The notes: generated from the letters alone by a model not told the origin. DNA of 64,000 nucleotides from an uncultured Vibrio sp. (GCA_947504195.1 CANNGN010000005.1:1-64000); one strand, 5' to 3'. Positions 50,905 to 61,302 are shown, counted from the stretch's first letter. Program-made: numbers and translations.

Positions 50905-51177
50905 TTAGCGGGTATGAGTAATACTGCTAACCGCGGCTAATTCTGCTGCTTCTTGCTCTTGTTGCTCTTGGCGTTCGCGAGCATCTAATACATCTTTTGT
51001 AATTAGACCATCTTCAATTTCACGAAGAGCAATAACCGTAGGCTTATCGTTCTCTTCTGGCACTAGAGAATCTTTACCGCCAGTTTGCATTTGACGAGCG
51101 CGGCGAGCCGCAATAAGAACGAGATCGAAGCGGTTGCCAACTTTTTCAACGGCGTCTTGAACAGTTACGCGTGCCAT
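50905..51177 (-). CDS. rpoZ: RNA polymerase omega subunit
   Basis: Omega assists RNA polymerase assembly and contributes to the ppGpp site. The 90-residue protein has the conserved N-terminus [20 protein letters not shown], the RRARQMQ motif and the [15 protein letters not shown] segment. GGAG precedes the ATG. It lies between gmk and spoT, linking polymerase, GTP supply and alarmone genes. Confidence 0.98.
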   Translation of the reverse strand: MARVTVQDAVEKVGNRFDLVLIAARRARQMQTGGKDSLVPEENDKPTVIALREIEDGLITKDVLDARERQEQQEQEAAELAAVSSITHTR

Positions 51178-51289
51178 GAGAACTCCAAATAATTTATCAA
51201 TATTTCAATGTATGAATAGAAAGTATACAACCTAACTCTATGTGTGACTAGGTGTAGACTCTATCGGAAAACCTCTTACGACTAATTAA

Positions 51290-52103
<814 letters not shown>

Positions 52104-52131
52104 TTGCATACGCAAAAGAAATACGTATAAT
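52104..52131 (+). promoter_or_regulatory. Promoter of yhhQ
   Basis: TTGCAT and a perfect TATAAT are separated by 16 bp. Transcription would begin near 52138, about 45 nt before the riboswitch-like fold and 87 nt before the yhhQ start. Confidence 0.7.
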
Positions 52132-52181
52132 CGCTGCCCTCGATGTTTAGACATCAAAATTATACTTAACACTCTTTATAC

Positions 52182-52218
52182 ATTTGGGTTCCCTCACCCC
52201 CAAATCAAACTAAAAAGG
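52182..52218 (+). ncRNA. preQ1-I-like riboswitch in the yhhQ leader
   Basis: The 7-bp stem P1, ATTTGGG/CCCAAAT (52182-52188 with 52199-52205), encloses loop TTCCCTCACC. The A-rich tail CAAACTAAAAAGG follows. This matches the preQ1-I pattern: P1, a GGUUC..CAC loop, an AAACUA tail. Loop bases 52192-52194 (CCT) can pair with AGG at 52216-52218, forming the pseudoknot and hiding the Shine-Dalgarno sequence 6 nt before the ATG. Translational repression by preQ1 is inferred. The downstream queuosine-precursor transporter fits. Confidence 0.78.
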
Positions 52219-52224
52219 TACAAT

Positions 52225-52893
52225 ATGTCTAGTTTTACCTCCGTACAAATGCGCAAAGCTTTAAGCTATCTCGTTTTATTTCACATTGTTGTGATTACCT
52301 CTAGTAACTATCTGGTTCAAGTCCCCTTTACCGTGTTTGGTTTTCATACCACATGGGGTGCATTTACTTTTCCTTTCGTTTTCTTAGCAACGGATTTAAC
52401 GGTACGTATTTTTGGTGCTCAATTGGCAAGAAAGATCATTTTCTTCGTTATGTTACCGGCTCTGGTTGTGTCGTATGTTTTGTCGGTCATTTTTTACGAA
52501 GCTCAATTCCAAGGATTTGCTGCCTTATCTGAAATGAATTGGTTTGTTGCTCGTATTGCTGTCGCAAGCTTTATGGCTTACATGTTAGGGCAGATTTTAG
52601 ATGTGCACGTGTTTAACCGTTTGCGCCAAATGAAACAGTGGTGGATTGCACCGTTATGTTCCACTTTTTTCGGCAATGCGATAGACACACTTGCGTTTTT
52701 TGCTATTGCTTTTTATCAAAGTCCCGATCCATTTATGGCGGCGAATTGGCAAGAAATCGCGTGGGTTGATTTTGGATTTAAAGTGGTCATCAGCATTGGT
52801 TTATTTGTTCCAATCTATGGTGTGTTGCTTAATTATTTGGTTAAAAAGATCACCTCGACGAACGCAGATTTTAAAGTTGCTGGCGTAAACTAA
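52225..52893 (+). CDS. yhhQ: Queuosine precursor (preQ0/preQ1) transporter YhhQ
   Basis: The 222-residue inner membrane protein has about six helices (near 12-30, 36-56, 70-92, 108-128, 142-168, 185-210). COG1738/YhhQ family motifs are visible: FLATDLTVRIFGAQLAR near 56 and STFFGNAIDTLAFFAIAF near 148. E. coli YhhQ imports queuosine precursors. A preQ1-like riboswitch directly upstream supports the substrate. It is a single gene with a strong terminator. Confidence 0.93.
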   Translation: MSSFTSVQMRKALSYLVLFHIVVITSSNYLVQVPFTVFGFHTTWGAFTFPFVFLATDLTVRIFGAQLARKIIFFVMLPALVVSYVLSVIFYEAQFQGFAALSEMNWFVARIAVASFMAYMLGQILDVHVFNRLRQMKQWWIAPLCSTFFGNAIDTLAFFAIAFYQSPDPFMAANWQEIAWVDFGFKVVISIGLFVPIYGVLLNYLVKKITSTNADFKVAGVN

Positions 52894-52917
52894 GAGTCAT
52901 ACTATTTAGAGAACAAT

Positions 52918-52954
52918 AAAAAGCCCAAGTAAGAAATCTCTTACTTGGGCTTTG
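52918..52954. terminator. Bidirectional terminator between yhhQ and the symporter gene
   Basis: The long stem AAGCCCAAGTAAGA/TCTTACTTGGGCTT has a short loop and lies between two convergent genes. The plus strand ends GGGCTTTGTTGTTT and the minus strand is followed by TTTTTATTG, so it probably serves both. Confidence 0.85.
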
Positions 52955-52996
52955 TTGTTTCTGTTAAAGCTCGTTAGTTACTTAAGAATAAGTGAC

Positions 52997-54700
52997 TTAG
53001 TGATCGTGAGCTTCTCCAGCACCTTTAGGGAAACGAATCGATTCCACCATATCTTGCACATCTTCTGGTACTTCAGCTGTGAACTTGTTGACAACAATTG
53101 AGACAACAAAGTTTAGACACATACCCAGTGTACCGATGCCTTCAGGGCTGATACCAAACCACCAGTTATCTGGTGTGCTTGCAGCTGGGTTAATGAACTT
53201 GAAGTAGATGATGTAACTTGCGGTGAAGGCAATACCTGCCAACATACCTGCGATAGCCCCTTCTTTATTCATCTTCTTGTAGAAAATACCAAGGATGATT
53301 GCCGGGAAGAACGATGCTGCCGCTAATCCGAAGGCGAAGGCCACTACCTGTGCTACGAAGCCAGGAGGGTTGATACCTAAATAACCAGCACCAACGATGG
53401 CCACCATGGCTGCAAGTCGAGCTGCAAGCAACTCTTGCTTATCGGTCATATTAGGTCTGAAACCTTTCTTCAACAAGTCATGTGAAATCGACGTTGAGAT
53501 AACCAGTAGTAGACCAGCAGCGGTAGATAGTGCAGCAGCAAGGCCACCAGCAGCAAGCAATGCAACTACCCAGTTTGGAAGTTGAGCCAACTCAGGGGAG
53601 GCAAGTACGATAATGTCACGGTTAATACTCATCTCGTTGCGATCATCGCCAGAGTAGAACATTTTGCCGTCGCCGTTCTTATCTTCCCAACCAACTAGAC
53701 CAGTGCTTTCCCAGTTTTTATACCAGCTTGGTGCTTCCTCAGCGGCGACACCTTGCATATCTGGACCATTGATGGTTTCAATCATATTTACTCGAGCAAA
53801 CGCCGCAACACCTGGTGCTGTTGTGTATAGCAAAGAGATAAATAGTAGTGCCCAACCTGCAGAGATACGCGCGTCACGCACTTTAGGTACAGTGAAGAAA
53901 CGAATGATTACATGTGGAAGACCCGCAGTACCGACCATTAGAGCCGCACAGATAAAGAATACATCCACCATACTCTTATTGCCTTCGGTATAGGCGGTGA
54001 ACCCGAGTTCCTCCGTTAGACCATCAAGCTTGTCGAGTAGGTAAACATCCGATCCTGAGATAGTTGAACCCATACCAATTTGTGGTAGCGGATTTCCTGT
54101 CATCATGATTGATGTAAAGATTGCTGGAACAAGGAAGGCGAAAATGAGAACACAGAATTGCGCAACCTGCGTATAAGTGATGCCTTTCATGCCACCAAGA
54201 ACCGCATAGAAGAACACGATACCCATACCAATGATAATGCCTAAGTTGATGTCAACCTCAAGGAAACGAGAGAATACAACACCGACGCCACGCATTTGGC
54301 CAGCTACATAAGTAAACGATACGAAAATTGCACAGAATACCGCTACCATACGAGCTGTTTTTGAGTAGTAACGCTCACCGATGAAATCTGGCACCGTAAA
54401 CTGGCCAAACTTACGCAGATAAGGTGCTAAACAAAGAGCAAGTAACACGTACCCACCGGTCCAACCCATTAGGTAAACACCACCATCATAACCAATAAAT
54501 GAGATGATACCTGCCATCGAAATAAATGATGCCGCAGACATCCAGTCAGCAGCGGTTGCCATTCCATTCGCAACTGGGTGTACACCACCACCGGCAACAT
54601 AGAATTCACTCGTTGAGCCGGCACGAGCCCATATCGCAATCCCTATATAGAGAGCGAAGGTAATGCCGACGAGAATAAAGGTCCAAGTTTGAATATCCAT
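52997..54700 (-). CDS. Sodium:solute symporter, large subunit (VC_2705-type)
   Basis: The 567-residue SSS-family transporter has about 13 membrane segments. Family motifs: YVAGGGVHPVANGMATAADWMSAA near 34-57 and PHVIIRFFTVPKV near 270. A hydrophilic insert near 310-365 (SWYKNWESTGLVGWEDKNGDGKM) is characteristic of a subfamily that pairs with a small DUF4212 subunit, which is present 12 nt upstream. ActP acetate permeases are related, so short-chain carboxylates are likely substrates, but this is not proven by sequence. Confidence 0.88.
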   Translation of the reverse strand: MDIQTWTFILVGITFALYIGIAIWARAGSTSEFYVAGGGVHPVANGMATAADWMSAASFISMAGIISFIGYDGGVYLMGWTGGYVLLALCLAPYLRKFGQFTVPDFIGERYYSKTARMVAVFCAIFVSFTYVAGQMRGVGVVFSRFLEVDINLGIIIGMGIVFFYAVLGGMKGITYTQVAQFCVLIFAFLVPAIFTSIMMTGNPLPQIGMGSTISGSDVYLLDKLDGLTEELGFTAYTEGNKSMVDVFFICAALMVGTAGLPHVIIRFFTVPKVRDARISAGWALLFISLLYTTAPGVAAFARVNMIETINGPDMQGVAAEEAPSWYKNWESTGLVGWEDKNGDGKMFYSGDDRNEMSINRDIIVLASPELAQLPNWVVALLAAGGLAAALSTAAGLLLVISTSISHDLLKKGFRPNMTDKQELLAARLAAMVAIVGAGYLGINPPGFVAQVVAFAFGLAAASFFPAIILGIFYKKMNKEGAIAGMLAGIAFTASYIIYFKFINPAASTPDNWWFGISPEGIGTLGMCLNFVVSIVVNKFTAEVPEDVQDMVESIRFPKGAGEAHDH

Positions 54701-54712
54701 TCGCTACGCCTC

Positions 54713-54979
54713 TTAATCTTCTTGTACGTTATATTTTTTGTCTAGCGCGTTCATACGCCAAACGTAAACAAAGATCAGCACGACAAAGGTGTAGATTGCA
54801 CCTTGTTGTGAAAACCAAAAGCCTAGTTTAAAACCACCTAAGTGGATGTTATTCAAAGCGTCTACAAATAGAATTCCTGCTCCATAAGATACGATGAACC
54901 AGATTGAGAGTAGGGTACCCATAGTGCTTAGGTTCTCTTTCCAGTAGGCCTGCGCCTTTTCGGTTGACTCGAAGGACAT
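54713..54979 (-). CDS. Sodium:solute symporter small subunit (DUF4212)
   Basis: The 88-residue protein has two membrane helices (near 20-40 and 52-74) and the signature AYWKENLSTMGTLLSIWFIVS near the N-terminus, typical of DUF4212 proteins encoded beside SSS transporters. A strong AAGGAG precedes the ATG. It is the promoter-proximal gene of the symporter pair, and the two products are presumed to form a complex. Confidence 0.88.
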   Translation of the reverse strand: MSFESTEKAQAYWKENLSTMGTLLSIWFIVSYGAGILFVDALNNIHLGGFKLGFWFSQQGAIYTFVVLIFVYVWRMNALDKKYNVQED

Positions 54980-55239
54980 GGCTGTCTCCTTTCGTTTTTG
55001 TTATTTGTTTGTTAACTGAATGTTACCAAACAAGAATACCAACCTAGTTGGCTAATATCTGTCCAACTTTAGTCTTGAATTAAAGTCTATATAAATCAGT
55101 AGTTTAATTTGTTTGGTGGTATTTTAGGAGAAAGATGAGAGGTAGGTAATATTACCTATTAGCCAAAAGTATAATGTAAATAAAATGATCTATTTAATAA
55201 ATAAGGAGAGTTGTAGGGGAAATGATGAGTAGCAAAAGA

Positions 55240-55869
55240 CTACTCATGCATTCCATTTAATAGAATAACGGCTTGGGTTCGGTTGTTAACCCCTAATTTG
55301 CGGAAAATAGCGGTCATATGAGCTTTAATGGTCGCTTCAGATACATTCAGTTCATACGCAATTTGTTTGTTGAGCAGTCCATCGGACAGCATATTTAGCA
55401 CTTTATATTGCTGCGGGGTTAGGGAGGCTATTTTCTCCGATAGATCGTTGCCATCATCGTTGATGTCATTTAATCCTTCAGGGAAATAAGGGTCACCCGC
55501 AAGAACTTGGTTCAGTGCGCTGATTAATGTGCGCATATCACTTGATTTTGGAATAAACCCAAACGCACCGTGACGTTTTACTTGAGATACGACAGAGGTT
55601 TCTTCACTGGCTGAGATAACAACAATAGGAAGATCAGGATATTCATTTCGCAGCTGAATCAACCCAGACATCCCGTTAGCACCTGGCATTTTGAGATCGA
55701 GGAGTAATAAATCAGGATCGGCATCTTTTGTTAAGAGATCGAGCAACGCAGCCAATGAATCGGCTTCTAATAAATTAGCTCCACTGATCGCCATGTGCAC
55801 CGATTGAAATAGTGCATTACGAAAGAGCGGATGATCATCAGCAATGATAATGGTGTAGTTCGAATCCAT
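55240..55869 (-). CDS. LuxR/NarL-type response regulator, CrbR-like
   Basis: The 209-residue protein has a receiver domain (acidic pair in IIADDHPLFR, phospho-Asp in LLLDLKMPGANG near residue 57, Lys in GFIPKSS) and a LuxR-type HTH (LTPQQYKVLNMLSDGLLNKQIA, residues about 145-205). It resembles the CrbR/ErdR group that controls acetate and alcohol use. The neighbouring symporter genes fit such a role. Its kinase is not in the window, consistent with an orphan arrangement. The assignment to CrbR is from memory of family sequence and context. Confidence 0.75.
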   Translation of the reverse strand: MDSNYTIIIADDHPLFRNALFQSVHMAISGANLLEADSLAALLDLLTKDADPDLLLLDLKMPGANGMSGLIQLRNEYPDLPIVVISASEETSVVSQVKRHGAFGFIPKSSDMRTLISALNQVLAGDPYFPEGLNDINDDGNDLSEKIASLTPQQYKVLNMLSDGLLNKQIAYELNVSEATIKAHMTAIFRKLGVNNRTQAVILLNGMHE

Positions 55870-55994
55870 TTGTTTTTACACTTTTAACATTTTGTTTAAC
55901 TAAAGTATTGTCCTAGATAGTGCTTCCGACAATAGGGTTGGCTAAAAAGTCTGAACTCTATCCCCTTTTCGCCCTCAATTTTTCCATAATTGAG

Positions 55995-57788
55995 TTAATC
56001 AGAAGATGGTTGGACAGGTAAAACTTGTTGTATATGCTCGATAAAGTTTGGAGCATCCATAAATCCTGTAATACGAGCAGCATCTATTTGTTTCCCTTCA
56101 GCATCCCAAAATATGATTGTTGGCAAGCCAAGTACCTTTAAAGATGCGAGTAAATCGAAATCTTCTGGTTGGTTTTTAGTCACATCAGCTTGCAGAAGGA
56201 GAACGTTTTCGAGCTCTTTTGCCACTGCGTTATCGGCAAAGGTTTTGTGCTCGAACTCTTTACATGCAACACACCAATCTGCATAGAGATCCAGCATCAC
56301 CGGTTGTTGATTTTGTTTCGCCAACGCAAGCTCGCGCTGTAAATCATCAATGGTTTTTATTGAAACGAAACTCACCAAAGAGGGTGCGAGAGCAGATGAT
56401 TGATGTTCAACGGATGTCGATTCTGGCTCAATGAAAAACGGCAAGATAGGTTTGATTGATGCGATAATGCCGAGTACTGCAATAACGCCCAATGCGGTTT
56501 GTTTCCAACCACCAAAAGGAAGGCGATTTTTCTGCCAATAAAGCCAGCCAAACGCACTTAACCCAAGCAGAGACCAGAGTGATGCAGATACCCAGATTGG
56601 GGTAATTCTCTCGATAAGGAAAATAGGCGCCGCGAGAAGTACAAAGCCAAACACGGTTTTTACTTTATCCATCCATTCACCTGAACGAGGAAGCATATGT
56701 TGACCAAATACTGCGACGATAATCAGTGGAATGCCCATGCCTAAGGAGAGTAAGTAGAGAGCAGAAGCGCCGGTAATGAGATCGCCAGACTGCGCCACAT
56801 AAAGCAAGGCACCAGAAAGGGGAGCTGTTGTGCAAGGAGAGCAAATTAAGCCAGAAATCGCACCCATGATAAAGACACTGATTGACTCACCACCTTGACG
56901 TTTAGCGCTCCAATTTGAGAGGCGAACTTGAATACTGCTTGGCATCTGCAAGGTGAAAAGGCCAAACATCGATAAAGATAGAGCCACAAAGAGGAGTGAT
57001 ATACCAATTAAAATGACTGGGCTTTGCAGCAATGCTTGGAATTTTAACCCAGCCGATGCAACTACCAATCCTAATATTGAATAGGTTATTGCCATTCCCT
57101 GAACGTAGATAAACGAGAGCCATAGCGCTTTTGTTCTTGTGAGAGACTTAGAACCAAGGACAATACTGGTAATGATTGGGTACATCGGAAGAACACAAGG
57201 GGTAAAGGCGAGGCCTATTCCGAGAACAAAAAATAGTAACAGTGCCCAAGAGTGATCACTTAGTGAATCCGCAAAGCTTTGTTGCTCGCTCTTTTTTTGA
57301 GTTACGGGCTGCGTTAGTTGTGACAAGTCAGAATCACTCTCAGGAGTCACTGCTGAAATTTGAATTATCTTACGCTCTGGCGGGTAACATAAGCCAGCTT
57401 TGGCACACCCTTGATATTCGATTGTAAGCGTCGCATCATTTGGAACAGAGTTGAGCTGAGCATTAAATAGAAGAGGCTCGGTGTAGATGACAACATCGCC
57501 AAAGTACTGATCGTGATAGTCGATTCCTTTTGGCAAAGTATAACTGATGTCTATACCTTCACCTTTAATCGCGAAACGATCTTGATAGAGGTAATAGCCG
57601 GGCTTGATTTGCCAACCTAAGCTTAATTGATTGTTAGTTTGTTCATACTCGAACGGAAATGCTTGATCAACAGGCACAAATTGATTGGTTTGATTAGAGA
57701 AGTCAGCATTGTTGGTATTCTCGAAAGCAGCCCAAACAGGCAATGTAAAACAATATACGCTGAGTAATAAAGTTAACAGTGTTCGCAT
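55995..57788 (-). CDS. dsbD: Thiol:disulfide interchange protein DsbD
   Basis: DsbD carries electrons from cytoplasmic thioredoxin to periplasmic DsbC/DsbG/CcmG. Its 597 residues include a signal peptide (MRTLLTLLLSVYCFTLPVWA), an N-terminal domain with the cysteine pair in GCAKAGLCYPPERK, an eight-helix membrane domain with cysteines in FTPCVLPMYP and ICSPCTTAP, and a C-terminal thioredoxin domain with WCVAC near 501. I use ATG 57788 with AAAAGGG upstream; the frame's first ATG, 5 codons earlier, is less suited. Confidence 0.96.
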   Translation of the reverse strand: MRTLLTLLLSVYCFTLPVWAAFENTNNADFSNQTNQFVPVDQAFPFEYEQTNNQLSLGWQIKPGYYLYQDRFAIKGEGIDISYTLPKGIDYHDQYFGDVVIYTEPLLFNAQLNSVPNDATLTIEYQGCAKAGLCYPPERKIIQISAVTPESDSDLSQLTQPVTQKKSEQQSFADSLSDHSWALLLFFVLGIGLAFTPCVLPMYPIITSIVLGSKSLTRTKALWLSFIYVQGMAITYSILGLVVASAGLKFQALLQSPVILIGISLLFVALSLSMFGLFTLQMPSSIQVRLSNWSAKRQGGESISVFIMGAISGLICSPCTTAPLSGALLYVAQSGDLITGASALYLLSLGMGIPLIIVAVFGQHMLPRSGEWMDKVKTVFGFVLLAAPIFLIERITPIWVSASLWSLLGLSAFGWLYWQKNRLPFGGWKQTALGVIAVLGIIASIKPILPFFIEPESTSVEHQSSALAPSLVSFVSIKTIDDLQRELALAKQNQQPVMLDLYADWCVACKEFEHKTFADNAVAKELENVLLLQADVTKNQPEDFDLLASLKVLGLPTIIFWDAEGKQIDAARITGFMDAPNFIEHIQQVLPVQPSSD

Positions 57789-58127
57789 ATGACCCTTTTC
57801 CAATCATTTAATTATTAATCATTTAATAACAGTGGCAAGTTGTTTCCCTTATTAACTCATTTAATGAACTAACCAACTTGAACGCGTATCATAACGCAAA
57901 AATGTGTAATGTGATGATTTGCTCACCCTGTGGGATAACTAAAGTGTGTCATTTTATGAGCTTGTTCTGAATCCTGCATTTAGAGGTCACTTGGGTATAT
58001 AAGTTCCATATATTATTGGTGAGTATCGCGAATGCTAAATTGTTACAACCCAAGTAAAGTTATGTAATCTAATTCGCAAGGCAAACGGTTTGCGGTACAC
58101 TCAATGCAGACAAATTTGGAGGTGAAC
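57789..58127. other. dsbD-fxsA divergent intergenic region
   Basis: About 340 bp lie between divergent starts. The only notable element is GCAAACGGTTTGC (58081-58093, 6-bp arms), 35 bp before the fxsA start. Otherwise it is AT-rich with no gene-like frame. Confidence 0.4.
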
Positions 58128-58613
58128 GTGTTTCCTATTCTATTACTCGCATTTATTGCTGTCCCGATTATTGAGATTGCGTTGTTTATTCAGGTCGGCG
58201 GCTTTCTTGGTTTATGGCCGACGATTGCGTTAGTTCTTATTACCGCGTTTGCTGGTGCATCATTAGTTCGAAGCCAAGGCTTGATGACACTTATGTCTGT
58301 TCAACAGCGCATGCAGCAAGGCGAATTACCCGCTCAACAAATCTTGGAAGGGGTAATGCTAGCAGTGGCTGGCGTGTTATTGTTAACACCTGGGTTTATG
58401 ACTGATTTGGCGGGAATGTTGGTTTTGATTCCTGTTCCACGTGCTCACATTGCAAAATACTTAATGACAAAAATGGTAGTGAGAACGAATTTCCAATCCG
58501 GCTTTCAATCTCATAGAACTTCAGGCTTTGAGCAAAATGCAGGCGGTAACACCTTTGATGGAGAGTACGAGCGCAAAAATGACGACGATGATCCTCAACA
58601 TCGCCTCAAATAG
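58128..58613 (+). CDS. fxsA: FxsA family inner membrane protein
   Basis: The 161-residue protein has three to four membrane segments in the first 110 residues (near 2-22, 25-46, 78-108) and a hydrophilic tail. The AFAGASLVRSQG motif and LLTPGFMTDLAG segment define FxsA, which in E. coli suppresses F-plasmid exclusion of phage T7. I use GTG 58128, with GGAGG 6 nt upstream, over an upstream ATG at 58104. Confidence 0.93.
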   Translation: MFPILLLAFIAVPIIEIALFIQVGGFLGLWPTIALVLITAFAGASLVRSQGLMTLMSVQQRMQQGELPAQQILEGVMLAVAGVLLLTPGFMTDLAGMLVLIPVPRAHIAKYLMTKMVVRTNFQSGFQSHRTSGFEQNAGGNTFDGEYERKNDDDDPQHRLK

Positions 58614-58649
58614 ATCCCTACTACAACTCTGAAATAAAATAATGGTTCG

Positions 58650-59126
58650 TTAAAGCGAACCATTAAAATCGAATTGTCTCCACGCTTCATACGCAATAAT
58701 TGCCACCGCATTAGAGAGATTTAAACTCCTCGCATCGGCCATCATCGGAATCCGAATTCGCTGTTCCATCGGCAAACTTTCAATCACATCTGCTGGAAGC
58801 CCTCGAGTCTCAGGGCCAAATAACAACACATCTCCTTGTTGGAAACGTGCATCGACATGATGACCTGTGGTTTTTGTAGTGCAGGCAAAGAGACGATAGT
58901 CTTGTTCCCGCTTCTCTAAATGCTCGATAAATGCTTGATAGTTTGCGTGGCGAGTGACGCGTGCTAAATCGTGGTAATCCAAGCCAGCTCTACGCACCTT
59001 CTTCTCTGTTAAATCAAAGCCTAACGGTTCAATTAGATGGAGGTTCGCGCCGCAATTCGCGCATAAGCGGATAATATTTCCGGTATTTGGGGCAATTTCT
59101 GGCTCATATAAAGCGATATCAAACAT
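58650..59126 (-). CDS. trmL: tRNA (cytidine(34)-2'-O)-methyltransferase TrmL
   Basis: This SPOUT-family enzyme methylates the wobble base of tRNA-Leu isoacceptors. Its 158 residues have the family motifs [21 protein letters not shown] near the N-terminus, [10 protein letters not shown] near 100 and [19 protein letters not shown] at the C-terminal knot. ATG 59126 aligns with the E. coli start; an ATG two codons upstream is possible. It is convergent with fxsA. Confidence 0.95.
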   Translation of the reverse strand: MFDIALYEPEIAPNTGNIIRLCANCGANLHLIEPLGFDLTEKKVRRAGLDYHDLARVTRHANYQAFIEHLEKREQDYRLFACTTKTTGHHVDARFQQGDVLLFGPETRGLPADVIESLPMEQRIRIPMMADARSLNLSNAVAIIAYEAWRQFDFNGSL

Positions 59127-59203
59127 GGGCATTAATGTCTATTGAAGAAAGATTAGAGCGAAGTATAAAGGTGCCAACCTGTTGAGCACAAGTTGGCACT
59201 GAA

Positions 59204-60616
59204 TTACTCGGGTTTTATTGGAAGCGTCATGGTGACTTTTAAGCCGCCAAGGTGGCTGCGATTGGCCGTGATTGTTCCACTATGTTGACGCACAGCGCTT
59301 TCGGTTATCGTAAGCCCTAGCCCCGTTCCACCACTGTGGCGATCTCGAGCGGTAGAGACGCGGTAAAATGGACGAAATATCTGGTCAAGTTCCGTCTCGG
59401 GAACGCCTTCACCATTGTCATCAACAGATATCTGAATCGTGTTCTCTTTTGCCTCAAGATTAACCACGATTTGATCTTTCCCATAATAGATAGCGTTGCG
59501 AACAATATTCTCAACCGCGCTCATTAACAATTTTGGCGTGCCTGAGATAATGCGATCTGGAACAGGTGAGAAGCTAAGTTTCTTGTTTCTTTGCTCGGCT
59601 TCAAATTCTGCATCTTCTAACATCTCTTGCCATAAACTGCCAAGTGGTTGCTCTTCTCGAACACTATGACTGTTTACTTGCATTCGTGAAAGCTCGAGTA
59701 GCTCGCCAATCATCTGCTCGAGGCGTTGTGCTTCGGTATCAATGCGTTCTAGCTCAGATGATTCACCCGTTTTACGTTTTGCTAACCCATTGGCCATGCG
59801 TAAGCGAGTAAGAGGGGATCTCAGTTCATGAGAAATATCAGAGAGTAGGCGCTGTTGTCCCGAAATCATGCCATTTACCGCCTCAACCATTTGATTGAAA
59901 CTGCACCCTGCCTGACGAAACTCATTAGGACCTTGCTCGAGTTTTTCATCTACTTGGAACTCACCTTTAGCTACTCGTTGTGCAGCACTAGCCAGTCGTT
60001 TCGCTGGTTGACTTAAGGCCCACGAAAGCCAAAGTAGAAAAGGAGTACTCACGAGCATCATTGTCAGAAATAAGCTGATTGGATGATCGAATAATCCAAT
60101 CAACAATACCGATGGTTCATTCCCTCTTGCACTTGAGTAAAGGGTTAATGGTTGACCCGCTAGGTTTAATTTAACTGGACCCGTTATTTGGTACTTTCCA
60201 TACTGTCGTTCTTGAGGATGGTTAACATCATCGATACTAGTGATAAAGTTGCGAATAAAACGCAGTTTGAAGTCATTATTATCGACGCTATTTATGATCT
60301 GCCCATGTTCGTCGGCTAAATAGAGTACGACTCTTGGTCGGTCTTTGTCTTTTGGTCTTTCATCATTATTGTGGCGTTTTTGCAGTGATAGGTTGAGTTG
60401 ATCTGTAATGGTGGATAAATTCTCCCCTTTAAAGCGCTCCTCAAGTCTGTATTTGATCGACTCTAACCGCTCAATTTTATGTTGAGCGAGTGGGCGAGAT
60501 TTACGAGGGTCGAGATGAGTAAAGTAGATAGCAGAAACTAAAACAATACAAATCGTGAGCCAGAAGATCGCGAAAATACGTCCATTAAGACTGTTGAGCC
60601 TCGACATAATTGTCAT
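59204..60616 (-). CDS. cpxA: Envelope stress sensor kinase CpxA
   Basis: CpxA senses misfolded envelope proteins and controls CpxR. Its 470 residues include TM1 near 12-32, a periplasmic PAS-like domain of about 140 residues, TM2 near 181-201, HAMP, the DHp histidine in LLSDISHELRSPLTRLR near 262, and ATPase motifs (NIVRNAIYYG, DNGEGVP, GGTGLGLTI). Its ATG overlaps the cpxR stop (TAATG). Confidence 0.96.
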   Translation of the reverse strand: MTIMSRLNSLNGRIFAIFWLTICIVLVSAIYFTHLDPRKSRPLAQHKIERLESIKYRLEERFKGENLSTITDQLNLSLQKRHNNDERPKDKDRPRVVLYLADEHGQIINSVDNNDFKLRFIRNFITSIDDVNHPQERQYGKYQITGPVKLNLAGQPLTLYSSARGNEPSVLLIGLFDHPISLFLTMMLVSTPFLLWLSWALSQPAKRLASAAQRVAKGEFQVDEKLEQGPNEFRQAGCSFNQMVEAVNGMISGQQRLLSDISHELRSPLTRLRMANGLAKRKTGESSELERIDTEAQRLEQMIGELLELSRMQVNSHSVREEQPLGSLWQEMLEDAEFEAEQRNKKLSFSPVPDRIISGTPKLLMSAVENIVRNAIYYGKDQIVVNLEAKENTIQISVDDNGEGVPETELDQIFRPFYRVSTARDRHSGGTGLGLTITESAVRQHSGTITANRSHLGGLKVTMTLPIKPE

Positions 60617-61302
60617 TAGTCCTCCAAAATCATCATATAACCACGGCCACGCAGAGTTTTGATTCTAGGTTTACCATCAGCGCGTTCAGGGAGTTTTTTT
60701 CGCAGGTTCGATACATGCATATCGATGGCTCGGTCAAAAGCCGCTAAACGTTTTCCCAAAACATCCAGACTGAGCGCTTCTTTCGTTAGGGTTTCCCCCG
60801 GGTTTTTAACAAAGTGGCTAAGCAGTGCAAATTCGGTTGTGGTGAGATCCAGAAGTTCGCCATTAAAATAGGCTTCTTGTTTACCAGGATGAAGCTTTAT
60901 CTCTTGATATTCGAAAGTATCCGATGGCTTCGTGGTTCCAAGAGCTTGAGAGCGACGCAGTATTGCTCGAATTCTTGCCATGAGCTCACGGTCACTAAAC
61001 GGCTTAGGTAGATAATCGTCCGCTCCAAGCTCTAACCCAATGACTCGGTCAATCTCTTCCCCTTTTGCTGTGAGCATCAGGACGGGAACGTGGGAAAACT
61101 CACGCAGGCGTTTTAATGTCTCCATTCCATTTAGTTTCGGCATCATGACATCGAGTAGAATCAGATCAATGCTTTCGTTGAAAGCGGCTAATCCAGCTTC
61201 ACCGTCATTCGCTTCCGTTACCTCGAAGCCTTCAAAAGAGAGGACTTCTTTTAATAACGAAGTGAGTTCGATGTCATCATCTATAAGTAATATATTCGGC
61301 AT
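60616..61302 (-). CDS. cpxR: Envelope stress response regulator CpxR
   Basis: CpxR is an OmpR-family DNA-binding regulator of the Cpx envelope-stress regulon. Its 228 residues have acidic residues in LLIDDDIEL, phospho-Asp in LILLDVMMPKLNG near 52, Lys in [13 protein letters not shown], and winged-helix motifs LTTTEFALL and IKTLRGRGYMM. It is divergent from cpxP, with a CpxR box between them, so cpxRA is probably autoregulated. Confidence 0.97.
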   Translation of the reverse strand: MPNILLIDDDIELTSLLKEVLSFEGFEVTEANDGEAGLAAFNESIDLILLDVMMPKLNGMETLKRLREFSHVPVLMLTAKGEEIDRVIGLELGADDYLPKPFSDRELMARIRAILRRSQALGTTKPSDTFEYQEIKLHPGKQEAYFNGELLDLTTTEFALLSHFVKNPGETLTKEALSLDVLGKRLAAFDRAIDMHVSNLRKKLPERADGKPRIKTLRGRGYMMILED

